From the NCBI GenBank assembly GCA_016720585.1, contig JADKKH010000001.1:186001-250000 (forward strand): a DNA stretch of 64,000 bases, written 5' to 3'. Below the pieces are notes generated by a model, which searched no databases, had not been told where the DNA came from, and saw nothing but the letters and a program-made list of their open reading frames with translations. Position numbers and translations under genes: made by a program. Shown one piece after another: positions 26,582-35,140 of the stretch. The stretch is from Chitinophagaceae bacterium (GTDB taxonomy: Bacteria; Bacteroidota; Bacteroidia; Chitinophagales; Chitinophagaceae). The stretch's first letter is position 1; each line of letters starts with the position of its first letter.

Positions 26582-28702
26582 ATGTCTGTGTTTAACCAAT
26601 CAAGAAGCCGTGTCATCCGCCTTATTTTCCTGATCACTTTTGTCGTTATCATTGCTCAATTGTTTTACCTGCAGGTTGTTTCAGGTAAATTCAGCCAGCT
26701 GGCTGATGATAATGCCATCCTCCGGAAAACGATCTATCCCCCCCGGGGCCTGGTGCTGGACAGGAATAAGCAAGCCATTCTTAATAACACGCTGACCTAC
26801 GACCTGATGGTAACGCCCTCACAGGCCAAAGGTATTGATACCACCTTTTTTTGCCGGTTGATGGAAATTGATACCGCTGAGTTTCACAAAAGAATTATCA
26901 ACGCCATTCTCAGGAATAAATCGTTCCGACCTTCCGTTTTTGAAGCGTCGCTGCCACCCCAGAAATATGCCAGGATCCAGGAAAATCTCTGGAGGTTTCA
27001 AAATGGTTTTTACATCCAGGAACGGCCTATCCGTTCTTATCCGTTTGATGCAGCTGCCAACATTGTTGGATATATCGGCGAAGTGGATTCCAATTACCTG
27101 AAAAAAAATGTTGATGGAGGTTACCAGAGTGGTGATTATGCAGGCATGACCGGTCTCGAAGCCAGCTATGAAAAGGCATTGATGGGGGAAAGGGGGATAC
27201 AGGTGCTGATAAAAGATAATTTTAACCGGATACAGGGCTCTTACGAAAACGGCGGGATGGACAAAGAAGCGGTGGCCGGAAATAATTTATATACAAGTCT
27301 GGATATTGAGCTACAGAAATTCGGAGAAAAACTAATGACCAATAAAGTAGGCTCCATCGTTGCTATCGACCCGAAAACAGGTGGTATCATCGCCATGGTA
27401 AGCAGCCCCACCTACGATCCCGGTGAATTGACCGGTACAGAAAGGCGAAAAAATTTTTCAAAATTATATACGGACCCACGTCTACCATTGTTGAACCGGG
27501 CAGTAAATGCCAGTTACTCACCGGGATCAACTTTTAAAACATTGCAGGCCCTGGTTGGTCTGCATGAGGGCGTAATTACAACCAACACTACTTTCAGCTG
27601 TTCGGGGGCTTTTTATGGCTGCGGGAGTAGTAACGCCATGAAATGCCTGGATCCCGGCACCTACTTTTTGAAAACGGGGATCACCCATTCCTGCAATACC
27701 TATTTTGCCAATGTGATGCAAAGGGTTATTAATAATCCCAAGTTCCCGTCACAGGACAGCAGCCTGAGAAGCTGGGATAATTTTATGTATGCTTTTGGCC
27801 TGGGTCACCGACTTGGAGTGGATGTGCCGACAGAACAGAAGGGTAATATTCCGACTCCGGAAGACTTCAATAAAATATATGGTGCAGGAAGATGGGGATT
27901 TTGTACCTACCGGTCGGTTAGTATCGGACAAGGAGAGGTTTCGGTAACCCCGTTACAAGTGGCCAATGAAATGGCTTACATCGCAAACAAAGGGTGGTAC
28001 TTCATTCCGCATATAGTTGATTCAATTGATGGCGGGGATAAATTTGGTTTGTTGGATAAATACAAAAAGAAAATTGTCCCTATCGAATTATCAGACAGCA
28101 TTTTTGAAGCGGTTCACGATGGGATGCAGGGCGTAATGGAAAGCGGTACGGGTCGCGGCTCAAAAGTTCCGGGCATAACCATTTGCGGAAAAACCGGAAC
28201 GGTGGAAAATTATTTCCGTGGAGTAAAACAACCCAATCACTCCTTTTTCTGTGCCTTTGCTCCCAGGGAAAATCCAACCATTGCTATTATGTGTGTGGTG
28301 GAAAACAGTGGCCGTTTCGGAGGTACCTATGCTGCGCCTATTGTCAGCCTGATGATCGAGAAATATATTAATGATACCATTGATACAAAAAGAATAGCCC
28401 TGGCTGAACGGATGGAAAAAATAAGTCTTATTCCACCGCTGATGCTGCAAAAATTACGGACAAAAGATTCCCTTCAAAAAGTCAAAGAAGTGGAAAAAGA
28501 ACTGCGGATTGAACTAAAAAACATGCAGGATACATTGCATTCAGAAGATAATGTAACTGAAGCAGAAATAAAAGCCGGAAACACCAAAGAAAAGAAACTG
28601 CCCAAAGAAAACCCTGATACAAAAAGGGATAAAAAAGACCTAATCCTGCCCGGTGATCAGCGCAAACAAACCCTGAACAAAAAAGATACTGTCCGCAGAT
28701 AA
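26582..28702 (+). CDS. mrdA: Penicillin-binding protein 2 (elongasome transpeptidase)
   Basis: The class B transpeptidase cross-links new lateral-wall peptidoglycan with RodA. There is one N-terminal membrane helix, a dimerisation domain, then the transpeptidase domain with the active-site STFK (S316), SCN (S370) and KTG (K537) motifs. At 706 residues it is longer than the usual 600-650, owing to a lysine/glutamate-rich, probably disordered tail from about residue 610. A positively charged C-terminal tail like this is unusual enough to note. It ends 5 bp before rodA, so the two are translationally linked. Confidence 0.97.
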   Translation: MSVFNQSRSRVIRLIFLITFVVIIAQLFYLQVVSGKFSQLADDNAILRKTIYPPRGLVLDRNKQAILNNTLTYDLMVTPSQAKGIDTTFFCRLMEIDTAEFHKRIINAILRNKSFRPSVFEASLPPQKYARIQENLWRFQNGFYIQERPIRSYPFDAAANIVGYIGEVDSNYLKKNVDGGYQSGDYAGMTGLEASYEKALMGERGIQVLIKDNFNRIQGSYENGGMDKEAVAGNNLYTSLDIELQKFGEKLMTNKVGSIVAIDPKTGGIIAMVSSPTYDPGELTGTERRKNFSKLYTDPRLPLLNRAVNASYSPGSTFKTLQALVGLHEGVITTNTTFSCSGAFYGCGSSNAMKCLDPGTYFLKTGITHSCNTYFANVMQRVINNPKFPSQDSSLRSWDNFMYAFGLGHRLGVDVPTEQKGNIPTPEDFNKIYGAGRWGFCTYRSVSIGQGEVSVTPLQVANEMAYIANKGWYFIPHIVDSIDGGDKFGLLDKYKKKIVPIELSDSIFEAVHDGMQGVMESGTGRGSKVPGITICGKTGTVENYFRGVKQPNHSFFCAFAPRENPTIAIMCVVENSGRFGGTYAAPIVSLMIEKYINDTIDTKRIALAERMEKISLIPPLMLQKLRTKDSLQKVKEVEKELRIELKNMQDTLHSEDNVTEAEIKAGNTKEKKLPKENPDTKRDKKDLILPGDQRKQTLNKKDTVRR

Positions 28703-28707
28703 ACTTC

Positions 28708-30049
28708 ATGAATCAGCGAAACCCCGCCATATCAAAAGGAATAGACTGGAGCCTCGCAGGTATCTACGTGTTGCTGGTTGGGATCGGTCTTACCGCCATA
28801 TTTGCTGCCACCTATAAAGAGGGGGATTCCGTTATTCAAAGCTTTCTGAAATTCAGAACGGATTACAGTAAACAGTTTTATTTTTTTATTATTGGAACAG
28901 TAATCGGATTTTTTATTTTACTGACAGATAGTAAATTTTTTTCTGCCACGGCCAACCTGGGTTATGTGTTAGGTATTTTTCTTCTGTTAATGGTATTCCC
29001 TTTTCATTCCCGGATAAAAGGAACTGAGTCTATCATTAAACTGGGTTCTTTTAATTTTCAACCTGCTGAATTCTGTAAAATCTTTGTGGCCCTGGCCCTG
29101 GCCAAATATCTGTCCCGGCAGGAAACAGATTTTTCAAAATCCCGATCACAATTAATTGCAGCAGGGATTACACTGCTCCCCGCGGTACTGGCCATTTTAC
29201 AAAGTGAGACCGGCCTGGCACTGGTTTATTTTTCTTTTTTTATTGTTATGTACCGGGAAGGGCTTCCTTCCGTAATCCTTTTGGTTGGATTTGCCATTGC
29301 CGCTTTAATTGTGGCTACCATTGTGATCGCACCGAACTCACTGGCCATTATCCTGACCATTATAGCAGCATGTATCATCTATATGTTACGCCGCCAGATA
29401 AAACGCCGTCACCGGATACTTACCAGTATAATTTTTCTCTGGTTGCTTTGTGTGGGTGTCCAGCGATTTGCAGTTCCTTATATTTTTAAAAATATATTAC
29501 AGAAGCACCAGGTGGAACGTATCTATGATTTATTCGGAAAAGATAATCCTTATTTGAAAAAAGGGGAATCGGAAACGGTGGAGGAGACAAAAAAGAAACT
29601 CGAAAGCGGCAGCAGTTATAATGTCCGGCAATCAAAGATCGCCATCGGGAGTGGAGGAATATTTGGTAAAGGGATGCTGAAAGCAACACAAACAAGATAT
29701 GATTTTGTACCGGAGCAACGTACCGATTTTATCTTTTGCACGGTGGGCGAAGGATTTGGTTTTACCGGTAGCATGGTCCTGCTGGGTTTATATCTTATCC
29801 TGCTTTTTCGGATAGTCACTGTTGCCGAGCGGCAACGAAGTACGTTTAGCCGGTGTTATGCGTATGGGGTTGCAGCGGTATTTTTCTTTCATATTAGCAA
29901 TTAATGTGGCCATGACGGTTGGCCTGGCTCCGGTTATAGGCATTCCTCTTCCTTTTGTGAGTTATGGCGGTACCTCCTTACTTACGTTTACGATCCTTCT
30001 TTTTATTTTAATACGATTGGATGCTGACCGGCAAATGGTTTTACGGTAA
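28708..30049 (+). CDS. rodA: Peptidoglycan glycosyltransferase RodA, interrupted by a frameshift near its 3' end
   Basis: RodA is the SEDS-family glycosyltransferase that polymerises lateral-wall peptidoglycan together with PBP2. The reading frame from 28708 stops at 29904 (398 residues). The last two helices continue in the +1 frame as AINVAMTVGLAPVIGIPLPF, SYGGTSLLTFTILLFIL, to a stop at 30049. The two parts total 446 residues if one extra base is present between 29881 and 29896 (around TTTTTCTTTCATATTA). The catalytic-region motifs (FQPAEFCKI, QSETGLALVYF) and the SYGG motif are all preserved. RodA is normally essential in rods with a single copy, so a sequence error is the likeliest explanation. 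Confidence 0.9.
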
Positions 30050-30059
30050 TGCCCGCCTG

Positions 30060-30078
30060 ATCCTCCTGAAGGGAGGAT
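30060..30078. repeat. Short palindrome between rodA and the MBL gene
   Basis: ATCCTCC and GGAGGAT form a 7-bp stem around TGAAG. There is no T-tract, so it is not a standard terminator. The CCTCCTGAAGGGAGG core resembles the inner palindrome of the larger element at 12044-12062. Confidence 0.4.
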
Positions 30079-30112
30079 GCAGAATCGTTATTTTGCAGAT
30101 TAATTAAACGAC

Positions 30113-30850
30113 ATGAAAATTATTCCATTATCCGAAGGAAAGTTCACCATAGATCAATCAAAAGTATTTGTGCCCTTTGATGCGTTGAAAGACAATTTAC
30201 AACTGAGAATGCCCGGTAGCCTGCTGGTAGAAATCCAGCCCTTTGTTGTCATTACTTCAAAAGATATCCTGTTGCTTGATACCGGCCTGGGATTTAAAAG
30301 GGATGGAGTTTTGCAGCTCCATCAAAACCTGATGGATGCAGGAATCAATCCTTCGGAAGTGACTAAAGTATTGATCAGTCATTTGCATAAAGATCATGCC
30401 GGAGGAACAGGAATAGTACGTGAAGGATCGGAGAAAAGGCTTTCATTCCCTGGTGCGACGTATTATGTGCAGCGAAAAGAATTGGCTTTTGCTTTCGAAA
30501 AAGGATTTCCTTCTTTTAATACGCAAGAGCTGGAATGTCTGCGAAACCAGTCGCAGGTTATTCTGCTGGATGGAAACGGTGTTATTGACGGGTATATCCA
30601 TTACGAAATTACAGGGGCCCATTCACTTTATCACCAGGTATTCCGGATAAAAGAAAATGAGGAAACAATTTTTTTTGGAGGCGATGAGGCACCTCAATTA
30701 CAACAGATGAAGCACCGGTTTGTGGCCAAATATGATTTTGATGGTAGAAAGGCTATGGAGCTGAGGCAAAAATGGTGGGAGCTTGGAGAAAAAGAGAGAT
30801 GGTCTTTTTTATTTTATCATGATGTTAAGAACCCGGTCTGGAAATTTTAA
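30113..30850 (+). CDS. MBL fold metallo-hydrolase
   Basis: The 245-residue cytoplasmic protein has the metallo-beta-lactamase fold landmarks: DTGLGF, the zinc motif SHLHKDHAGG (HxHxDH), a later ITGAHSLYHQ histidine and FFGGDEAP. This layout fits the general hydrolase/quorum-quenching-like branch rather than true beta-lactamases (no signal peptide). The substrate is not inferable. It follows rodA by 63 bp; the spacer contains a palindrome and a TTATTTTG promoter-like element, so it may have its own transcript. Confidence 0.85.
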   Translation: MKIIPLSEGKFTIDQSKVFVPFDALKDNLQLRMPGSLLVEIQPFVVITSKDILLLDTGLGFKRDGVLQLHQNLMDAGINPSEVTKVLISHLHKDHAGGTGIVREGSEKRLSFPGATYYVQRKELAFAFEKGFPSFNTQELECLRNQSQVILLDGNGVIDGYIHYEITGAHSLYHQVFRIKENEETIFFGGDEAPQLQQMKHRFVAKYDFDGRKAMELRQKWWELGEKERWSFLFYHDVKNPVWKF

Positions 30851-30924
30851 GGGGAATATTATATGGGCGATACCGGGTTTGTAATACCTGAAGCAGTAAA
30901 ATTTTATTTCAAATACGCAGATAA

Positions 30925-31350
30925 TCAAATCATCGCCCTGTTTCGTTTCCCGCCGCCACCAGGACGGTTCTGTTGCCTTCTTTCAAGTATCTCCTGCCGG
31001 ATTTTATCTTCAAACTCCTTTTGGTGTTGAAAAACTTTATTGGCCCTTTGTTCATCTATCACCTGGCGAAACTCATTTCTGAACCGTACACGCAGTTCAG
31101 CTATTTTGAGCTGCAGCATGGGGCGGTCAATTTTAAATTCCCGGTGTGTTCTTCGTAACTCACTGATGTAACGCAGGAATAAGGGGCTGAATTTTTGCGA
31201 TTCATCCTTGGTCATACTTAACCTCTTCTGAATATACTGCTGCATTTTTTCCTGTAGCTTTCCCATGCGGTCATCCGCTTCATCAACCTGTGAAAAAGCG
31301 GCCAGGCCAGTAGAAAGAAAAAGGGTCACTATGAGTAAATATTTTTTCAT
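30925..31350 (-). CDS. Spy/CpxP-like periplasmic helical protein
   Basis: A signal peptide (MKKYLLIVTLFLSTGLAAFSQ) precedes about 110 residues of charged amphipathic helix (MGKLQEKMQQYIQKRLSMTKDESQKF, then HREFKIDRPMLQLKIAELRVRFRNEF), ending in a Gly/Arg/Asn tail. The composition and motif spacing resemble LTXXQ-type Spy/CpxP chaperones, though no strict LTxxQ pair is present. It is the last gene of a probable operon, 8 bp after the membrane protein gene and downstream of an ECF sigma factor, which suggests an envelope-stress output. Function is inferred from context only. Confidence 0.65.
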   Translation of the reverse strand: MKKYLLIVTLFLSTGLAAFSQVDEADDRMGKLQEKMQQYIQKRLSMTKDESQKFSPLFLRYISELRRTHREFKIDRPMLQLKIAELRVRFRNEFRQVIDEQRANKVFQHQKEFEDKIRQEILERRQQNRPGGGGKRNRAMI

Positions 31351-31358
31351 CTTTTTAT

Positions 31359-32165
31359 TTAATTCATCAAGACGGGTTCACCTGAAGTTATTTCAGTATC
31401 CGAAGTTTCTTCCAGAAATTCTTTTAACTCTGTCTCAGGAACATCTTTTAATAATTCTTTTACTTCGGTATCCGGGTTATTATAGACTTTCTCTTCGCCA
31501 TTCAATCCAGCGTCAGAAAATTGCTGGATAAACTCATCCAGATCCTTGTCACTGGTCTTCTTGATTTCTTTATTCAGTTTCTTTTCAAACCTTGCAAACG
31601 GCTGATCCTTTGCTGATTTGTTAGTGATGTATACAAATCCTGCCAGGGCAATAATTCCAATAAACACAGCGGCTGCTGCATAACGGAACCATTTGCGGTT
31701 GATGAGGGAGATGATTTTTGTTTCAGGTTTAGTCTCATGCTTAGTTGTTCTTTCACCAAGATTTTCAAAATAACCGGCAGGAACAGCGTAAGGCATTTCC
31801 TTCTTCAACCCACTCAGCAAAGGAGAAAGTGATTCTAATTCTTCTTTGGGCGTCAGGAAGACATTGTTTTCAAGAACCAATTGCATAACCTGATCCGAAA
31901 AATTTTCGAAATACCCGGCAGGAACCGCATAGGGCATTTGACGGGAAATATTGTTCAGCAAAGGCGACAAATAACCCAATTCCTCAACTGCATTAAGGGC
32001 TTCCATTACTTTAATGCGGTTCAGTACCTGTGCTGCCAATCCATCAAAATAACCGGCAGGAACCGAATAGGTATTTTGGGGTGTCACATTGGCCAGCGAA
32101 CTTTTCAGTTCAACCAATTCTTGTAATATGTCGCCGTTCTGTGTCATTTTTTGTTTATCCTTCAT
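31359..32165 (-). CDS. Probable anti-sigma-like membrane protein with three VPAGYF repeats
   Basis: The 268-residue protein has one membrane helix at about residues 163-182 (FRYAAAAVFIGIIALAGFVYI). Its N-terminal half would face the cytoplasm and its C-terminal half the periplasm. The N-terminal half holds three repeats of about 46 residues, each ending Y(S/A)VPAGYF: 33-40, 79-86 and 126-133; the last two are preceded by LSPLL and MPYA. The C-terminal half is highly acidic/basic. It sits between an ECF sigma factor gene (50 bp upstream) and a Spy-like gene (8 bp downstream), the usual place of an anti-sigma factor. No classical zinc-binding anti-sigma motif is present, so the function is inferred. 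Confidence 0.7.
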   Translation of the reverse strand: MKDKQKMTQNGDILQELVELKSSLANVTPQNTYSVPAGYFDGLAAQVLNRIKVMEALNAVEELGYLSPLLNNISRQMPYAVPAGYFENFSDQVMQLVLENNVFLTPKEELESLSPLLSGLKKEMPYAVPAGYFENLGERTTKHETKPETKIISLINRKWFRYAAAAVFIGIIALAGFVYITNKSAKDQPFARFEKKLNKEIKKTSDKDLDEFIQQFSDAGLNGEEKVYNNPDTEVKELLKDVPETELKEFLEETSDTEITSGEPVLMN

Positions 32166-32214
32166 AAACCGGACGAAGAAGGACAGTTCTAAGATGGTTT
32201 TGGTTCTCCAAAGT

Positions 32215-32769
32215 TTAATGATTTAGCATATAATCTTCAACTTTTTTGACCGCATGGTGATAACTGGCTTTCAGGGCCCCTTCACTGGTTTCCAGCACCC
32301 GGCTCATTTCCTCATAGGGCATTTCGTCATAATATCGTAATCCAAACACAACTCGTTGTTTTTCAGGCAATTGCTGAATAGCCAATTGAAGTTTCCATTC
32401 GATTTTATTGGAATCAAAATGTTTGTCAGCTTTGATCTTGTTGCTCAGGCCGCTTTCAACATCACTAAGACTAACGGAAGCTCTTTTTTTCTGCTGTTCC
32501 AGGAATGTCAGGCATTCATTAGTCCCAATCCGGTAAAGCCAGGTGTATAGCTGACTGTCCTCCCGGAAATTTTCCAGGCCATTCCACACCCGGATCAGTA
32601 CGTTTTGTAACACATCATTGGCATCTTCATGATCCACCACCATGCGCCGGATATGCCAGTAGAGCTTCTCCTGGTATTTTTTGATGATGCTGGTATAGGC
32701 TTTTTCCTTCGTAACGGGGTTACGGAATTGTACCAGCAATTCACTATCACTTGTTGTAGTCAGGGACAT
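32215..32769 (-). CDS. RNA polymerase ECF sigma factor
   Basis: The 184-residue protein is a sigma-70 family ECF factor. Region 2 is visible as KKYQEKLYWHIRRMVVDHEDANDVLQNVLIRVWN and FREDSQLYTWLYRIGTNECL, and region 4 as LPEKQRVVFGLRYYDEMPYEEMSRVLETSEGALKASYHHA (cited in part). It should direct RNA polymerase to a small regulon. The two downstream genes probably encode its membrane-bound regulator and an envelope protein. It has no nearby SusC/FecR partner, so it is not a typical polysaccharide-utilisation sigma factor. Confidence 0.95.
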   Translation of the reverse strand: MSLTTTSDSELLVQFRNPVTKEKAYTSIIKKYQEKLYWHIRRMVVDHEDANDVLQNVLIRVWNGLENFREDSQLYTWLYRIGTNECLTFLEQQKKRASVSLSDVESGLSNKIKADKHFDSNKIEWKLQLAIQQLPEKQRVVFGLRYYDEMPYEEMSRVLETSEGALKASYHHAVKKVEDYMLNH

Positions 32770-32842
32770 TAATGTCGGGCTTTGGTTCGGTTAGAATATC
32801 GGAACGTGGTTTTGTTTAAAGTGGGTTTCAATCTTTAAAAAT

Positions 32843-32874
32843 AAAAAAGCAGGTTCAATATTAAAAGAACCTGC
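32843..32874 (-). terminator. Terminator of the transketolase subunit gene
   Basis: GCAGGTTC (32849-32856) pairs with GAACCTGC (32867-32874) around a 10-nt loop. On the minus strand it is followed by TTTTTT. It lies 23 bp beyond the stop codon of the transketolase subunit gene. Confidence 0.85.
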
Positions 32875-32896
32875 CGGTTTAGTTTGAAACAATCTT

Positions 32897-33859
32897 TTAA
32901 CCGTTTTTTTTACGATTCATCACTTTTTCTGCTGCTTTCACAATATCCGGAACATCTAATCCATATTTTTTCAGCAAATCAGTGGGTTTTCCGCTTTCGC
33001 CAAAAGTATCTTTAGTGCCCACAAACTCAATCGGAACCGGGAAGTTTTTAGCGGCAACCTGGGCAATCGCATCACCTAATCCGCCAATGATATTATGTTC
33101 TTCGGCGGTTACAGCACATTTCGTTTTACGAAGCGATTTAATCACAGCTTCTTCATCCAATGGCTTAATAGTATGAATGTTTACTACTTCTACACTGATT
33201 CCTTTTTCCTGCAAAATAACTCCGGCCTGTATGGCATTCCAAACAAGATGACCGCAGGCAAAGATGGTAACGTCCGTTCCTTCGGAAAAATATTGGGCTT
33301 TGCCGATTTCAAAAGATTTATCAGCAGTAAAAATGGGCCATACCGGTCTGCCAAAACGCAGGTAAACTGGTCCCTCGTATTCCGCAATGGCTTCTGTGGC
33401 GGCTTTGGTTTGAGCGTAATCGCAGGGTACAATCACGGTCATGCCCGGGAGCATTTTCATCAAACCAATATCTTCTAATATCTGGTGCGTAGCGCCATCT
33501 TCACCCAAAGTGAGCCCTGCATGTGAAGCGCAAATTTTTACATTCTTGCCGCTGTAGGCAACGGATTGACGAATCTGGTCATAAACCCTACCCGTAGAAA
33601 AATTGGCAAAAGTGGTGGTGAAAGGAATTTTTCCTCCAATAGTTAATCCGGCACCAATGCCTATCATATTTGCTTCTGCAATTCCGACCTGTATAAAACG
33701 ATCTGGAAATTCTTTCATGAACTGGTTCAGTTTTAATGAGCCTGCCAGGTCAGCCGTCAGAGCAACGACGTTTGAATTTTTTCTTGCCGCTTCCACAATA
33801 CCATCACCGAAACCACTGCGGGTATCTTTATTTCCGGTTGGTTGAATATCTTTTAGCAT
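32897..33859 (-). CDS. Transketolase, C-terminal (pyrimidine-binding) subunit
   Basis: The 320-residue protein corresponds to the second half of transketolase. It has the pyrimidine-binding domain, with TADLAGSLKLNQF, FIQVGIAEANMIGIGAGL and THQILEDIGLMK (cited as landmarks), and the C-terminal domain (VEVVNIHTIKPLDEEAV). The thiamine-diphosphate-binding half (GDG motif) is absent and must come from another gene. Split transketolases normally have adjacent genes, but the next gene upstream is galE's neighbour region, and no N-terminal subunit is in the window. The enzyme would act in the non-oxidative pentose phosphate pathway. DXS-like or other transketolase-family functions cannot be excluded. 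Confidence 0.88.
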   Translation of the reverse strand: MLKDIQPTGNKDTRSGFGDGIVEAARKNSNVVALTADLAGSLKLNQFMKEFPDRFIQVGIAEANMIGIGAGLTIGGKIPFTTTFANFSTGRVYDQIRQSVAYSGKNVKICASHAGLTLGEDGATHQILEDIGLMKMLPGMTVIVPCDYAQTKAATEAIAEYEGPVYLRFGRPVWPIFTADKSFEIGKAQYFSEGTDVTIFACGHLVWNAIQAGVILQEKGISVEVVNIHTIKPLDEEAVIKSLRKTKCAVTAEEHNIIGGLGDAIAQVAAKNFPVPIEFVGTKDTFGESGKPTDLLKKYGLDVPDIVKAAEKVMNRKKNG

Positions 33860-33911
33860 GATTTATTTTTAGATGTGGCAAATGTAATGGATAGAAAGGA
33901 TTAGTAAATAA

Positions 33912-33987
33912 AGTATATAAAGTAAATAGGGTCGTAAGGATTTCAGGGAGTTTATAAACTATAGATACCTTTTATACTTTATATACT
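33912..33987. repeat. Intergenic word-like inverted repeat (AGTATATAAAGT)
   Basis: AGTATATAAAGT at 33912-33923 is perfectly complementary to ACTTTATATACT at 33976-33987, separated by 52 bp. It lies between the transketolase subunit and galE genes. Confidence 0.6.
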
Positions 33988-34011
33988 CAAAATATCCATC
34001 ATCCTCATCTC

Positions 34012-35067
34012 TCAATTCAACTCTCCCGGTTGACTCGTGAAAACGGTTTCATCCGCCTTCAGCCGGATTTCCCATTTCCAGGCGGTGGACATCATATCCT
34101 CAAGTGAAAACTTTGGATCCCAACCCAGCAATTTCCGGGCTAAATCATTATTGGCATAAACAGCTACAACATCACCTGGCCGACGGGGGCCGAGTTCATA
34201 ATTTAATTTTAAACCGCTGACTTTTTCAAAAGCATGGATAGCTTCCAATACGGAAACACCCTTACCGCTGCCCAGGTTAAATATTTCGCATAGCCCCGTA
34301 TTTTTTTCTTCTTCGAGGTATTTCAATGATAAGGTGTGGGCATTGGCCAGGTCGCATACGTGTATGTAATCCCGGATACAGGAACCATCCCTCGTTGGAT
34401 AATCCGTGCCATGCACAAATAATTTTGGGATACGGCCAATAGCAGTTTGCGTGATTCCGGGGATAAGATTTTCGGGTTTACCTATCGGCATTTCACCAAT
34501 GGCAATGGAAGGATGGGCACCTACCGGATTGAAATACCTCAAGAGGATACATTGTGTACCTGAACTTTTGGCAAATTCATTTACAATTTGTTCACCGATC
34601 TGTTTGGTATAGCCATAAGGTGATTCGGCCTGTTTGAGGTCTGTTTTTTCTGTAACCGGAATTTCATCCGGATTGCCATATACCGAACAGGAAGAAGAGA
34701 AAACAAAATGGGGTGTTTGAAACTCCTGCACACATTTCAGCAGGTTGATCAGGGAAACGAGATTATTCTCGAAGTACATCAGCGGTTTTTCAACCGACTC
34801 ACCCACTGATTTATACGCCGCAAAATGTATGATGCCCCGGATATCAGCATTCTCCTGGAAAATGGCAAACGTATCGTCGAAATTGCAGAGATCAACCTTA
34901 TAGTTCTTTATTTTTTTCCCGGTTATCTGCTCCATCCCTTTTAATACATTATCATTTGACCGGGAGTTGTTATCTACTGAAATTACTTCGTAACCATTTT
35001 TAATAAGGTCAACGATCGTGTGTGAGCCGATGTAGCCGCAGCCACCTGTTACTAATATTTTACCCAT
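34012..35067 (-). CDS. galE: UDP-glucose 4-epimerase
   Basis: GalE interconverts UDP-glucose and UDP-galactose with bound NAD. The 351-residue extended SDR has the Rossmann motif TGGCGYIGSH at the N-terminus, IHFAAYKSVGESV, the catalytic SSSCSVYG serine/threonine region and the YxxxK motif in SPYGYTKQ. The family block LRYFNPVGAHPS is also present. No Leloir-pathway partners (galK, galT) are nearby; a role in supplying surface polysaccharide is possible. The ATG directly follows the T-tract of the terminator 35068-35117. Confidence 0.95.
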   Translation of the reverse strand: MGKILVTGGCGYIGSHTIVDLIKNGYEVISVDNNSRSNDNVLKGMEQITGKKIKNYKVDLCNFDDTFAIFQENADIRGIIHFAAYKSVGESVEKPLMYFENNLVSLINLLKCVQEFQTPHFVFSSSCSVYGNPDEIPVTEKTDLKQAESPYGYTKQIGEQIVNEFAKSSGTQCILLRYFNPVGAHPSIAIGEMPIGKPENLIPGITQTAIGRIPKLFVHGTDYPTRDGSCIRDYIHVCDLANAHTLSLKYLEEEKNTGLCEIFNLGSGKGVSVLEAIHAFEKVSGLKLNYELGPRRPGDVVAVYANNDLARKLLGWDPKFSLEDMMSTAWKWEIRLKADETVFTSQPGELN

Positions 35068-35117
35068 AAAAAATCCTCCAAAGGAGTCCTTCGGACCGAC
35101 AAAAGTCAGGATTTTTT
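35068..35117 (-). terminator. Terminator of the Pit gene, abutting the galE start
   Basis: AAAAAATCCT (35068-35077) pairs with AGGATTTTTT (35108-35117), with an inner GTCC/GGAC stem. On the minus strand the T-tract ends at the base before the galE ATG, so galE has no room for a promoter after the terminator and its promoter must lie within or upstream of the hairpin. Confidence 0.7.
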
Positions 35118-35140
35118 ATTTAATAAACTATGGAATAAGA

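Noticed and set aside
30060..30078. Palindrome after rodA as a terminator
   Set aside because: There is no T-tract and the stem is short; it looks like a degenerate REP core.
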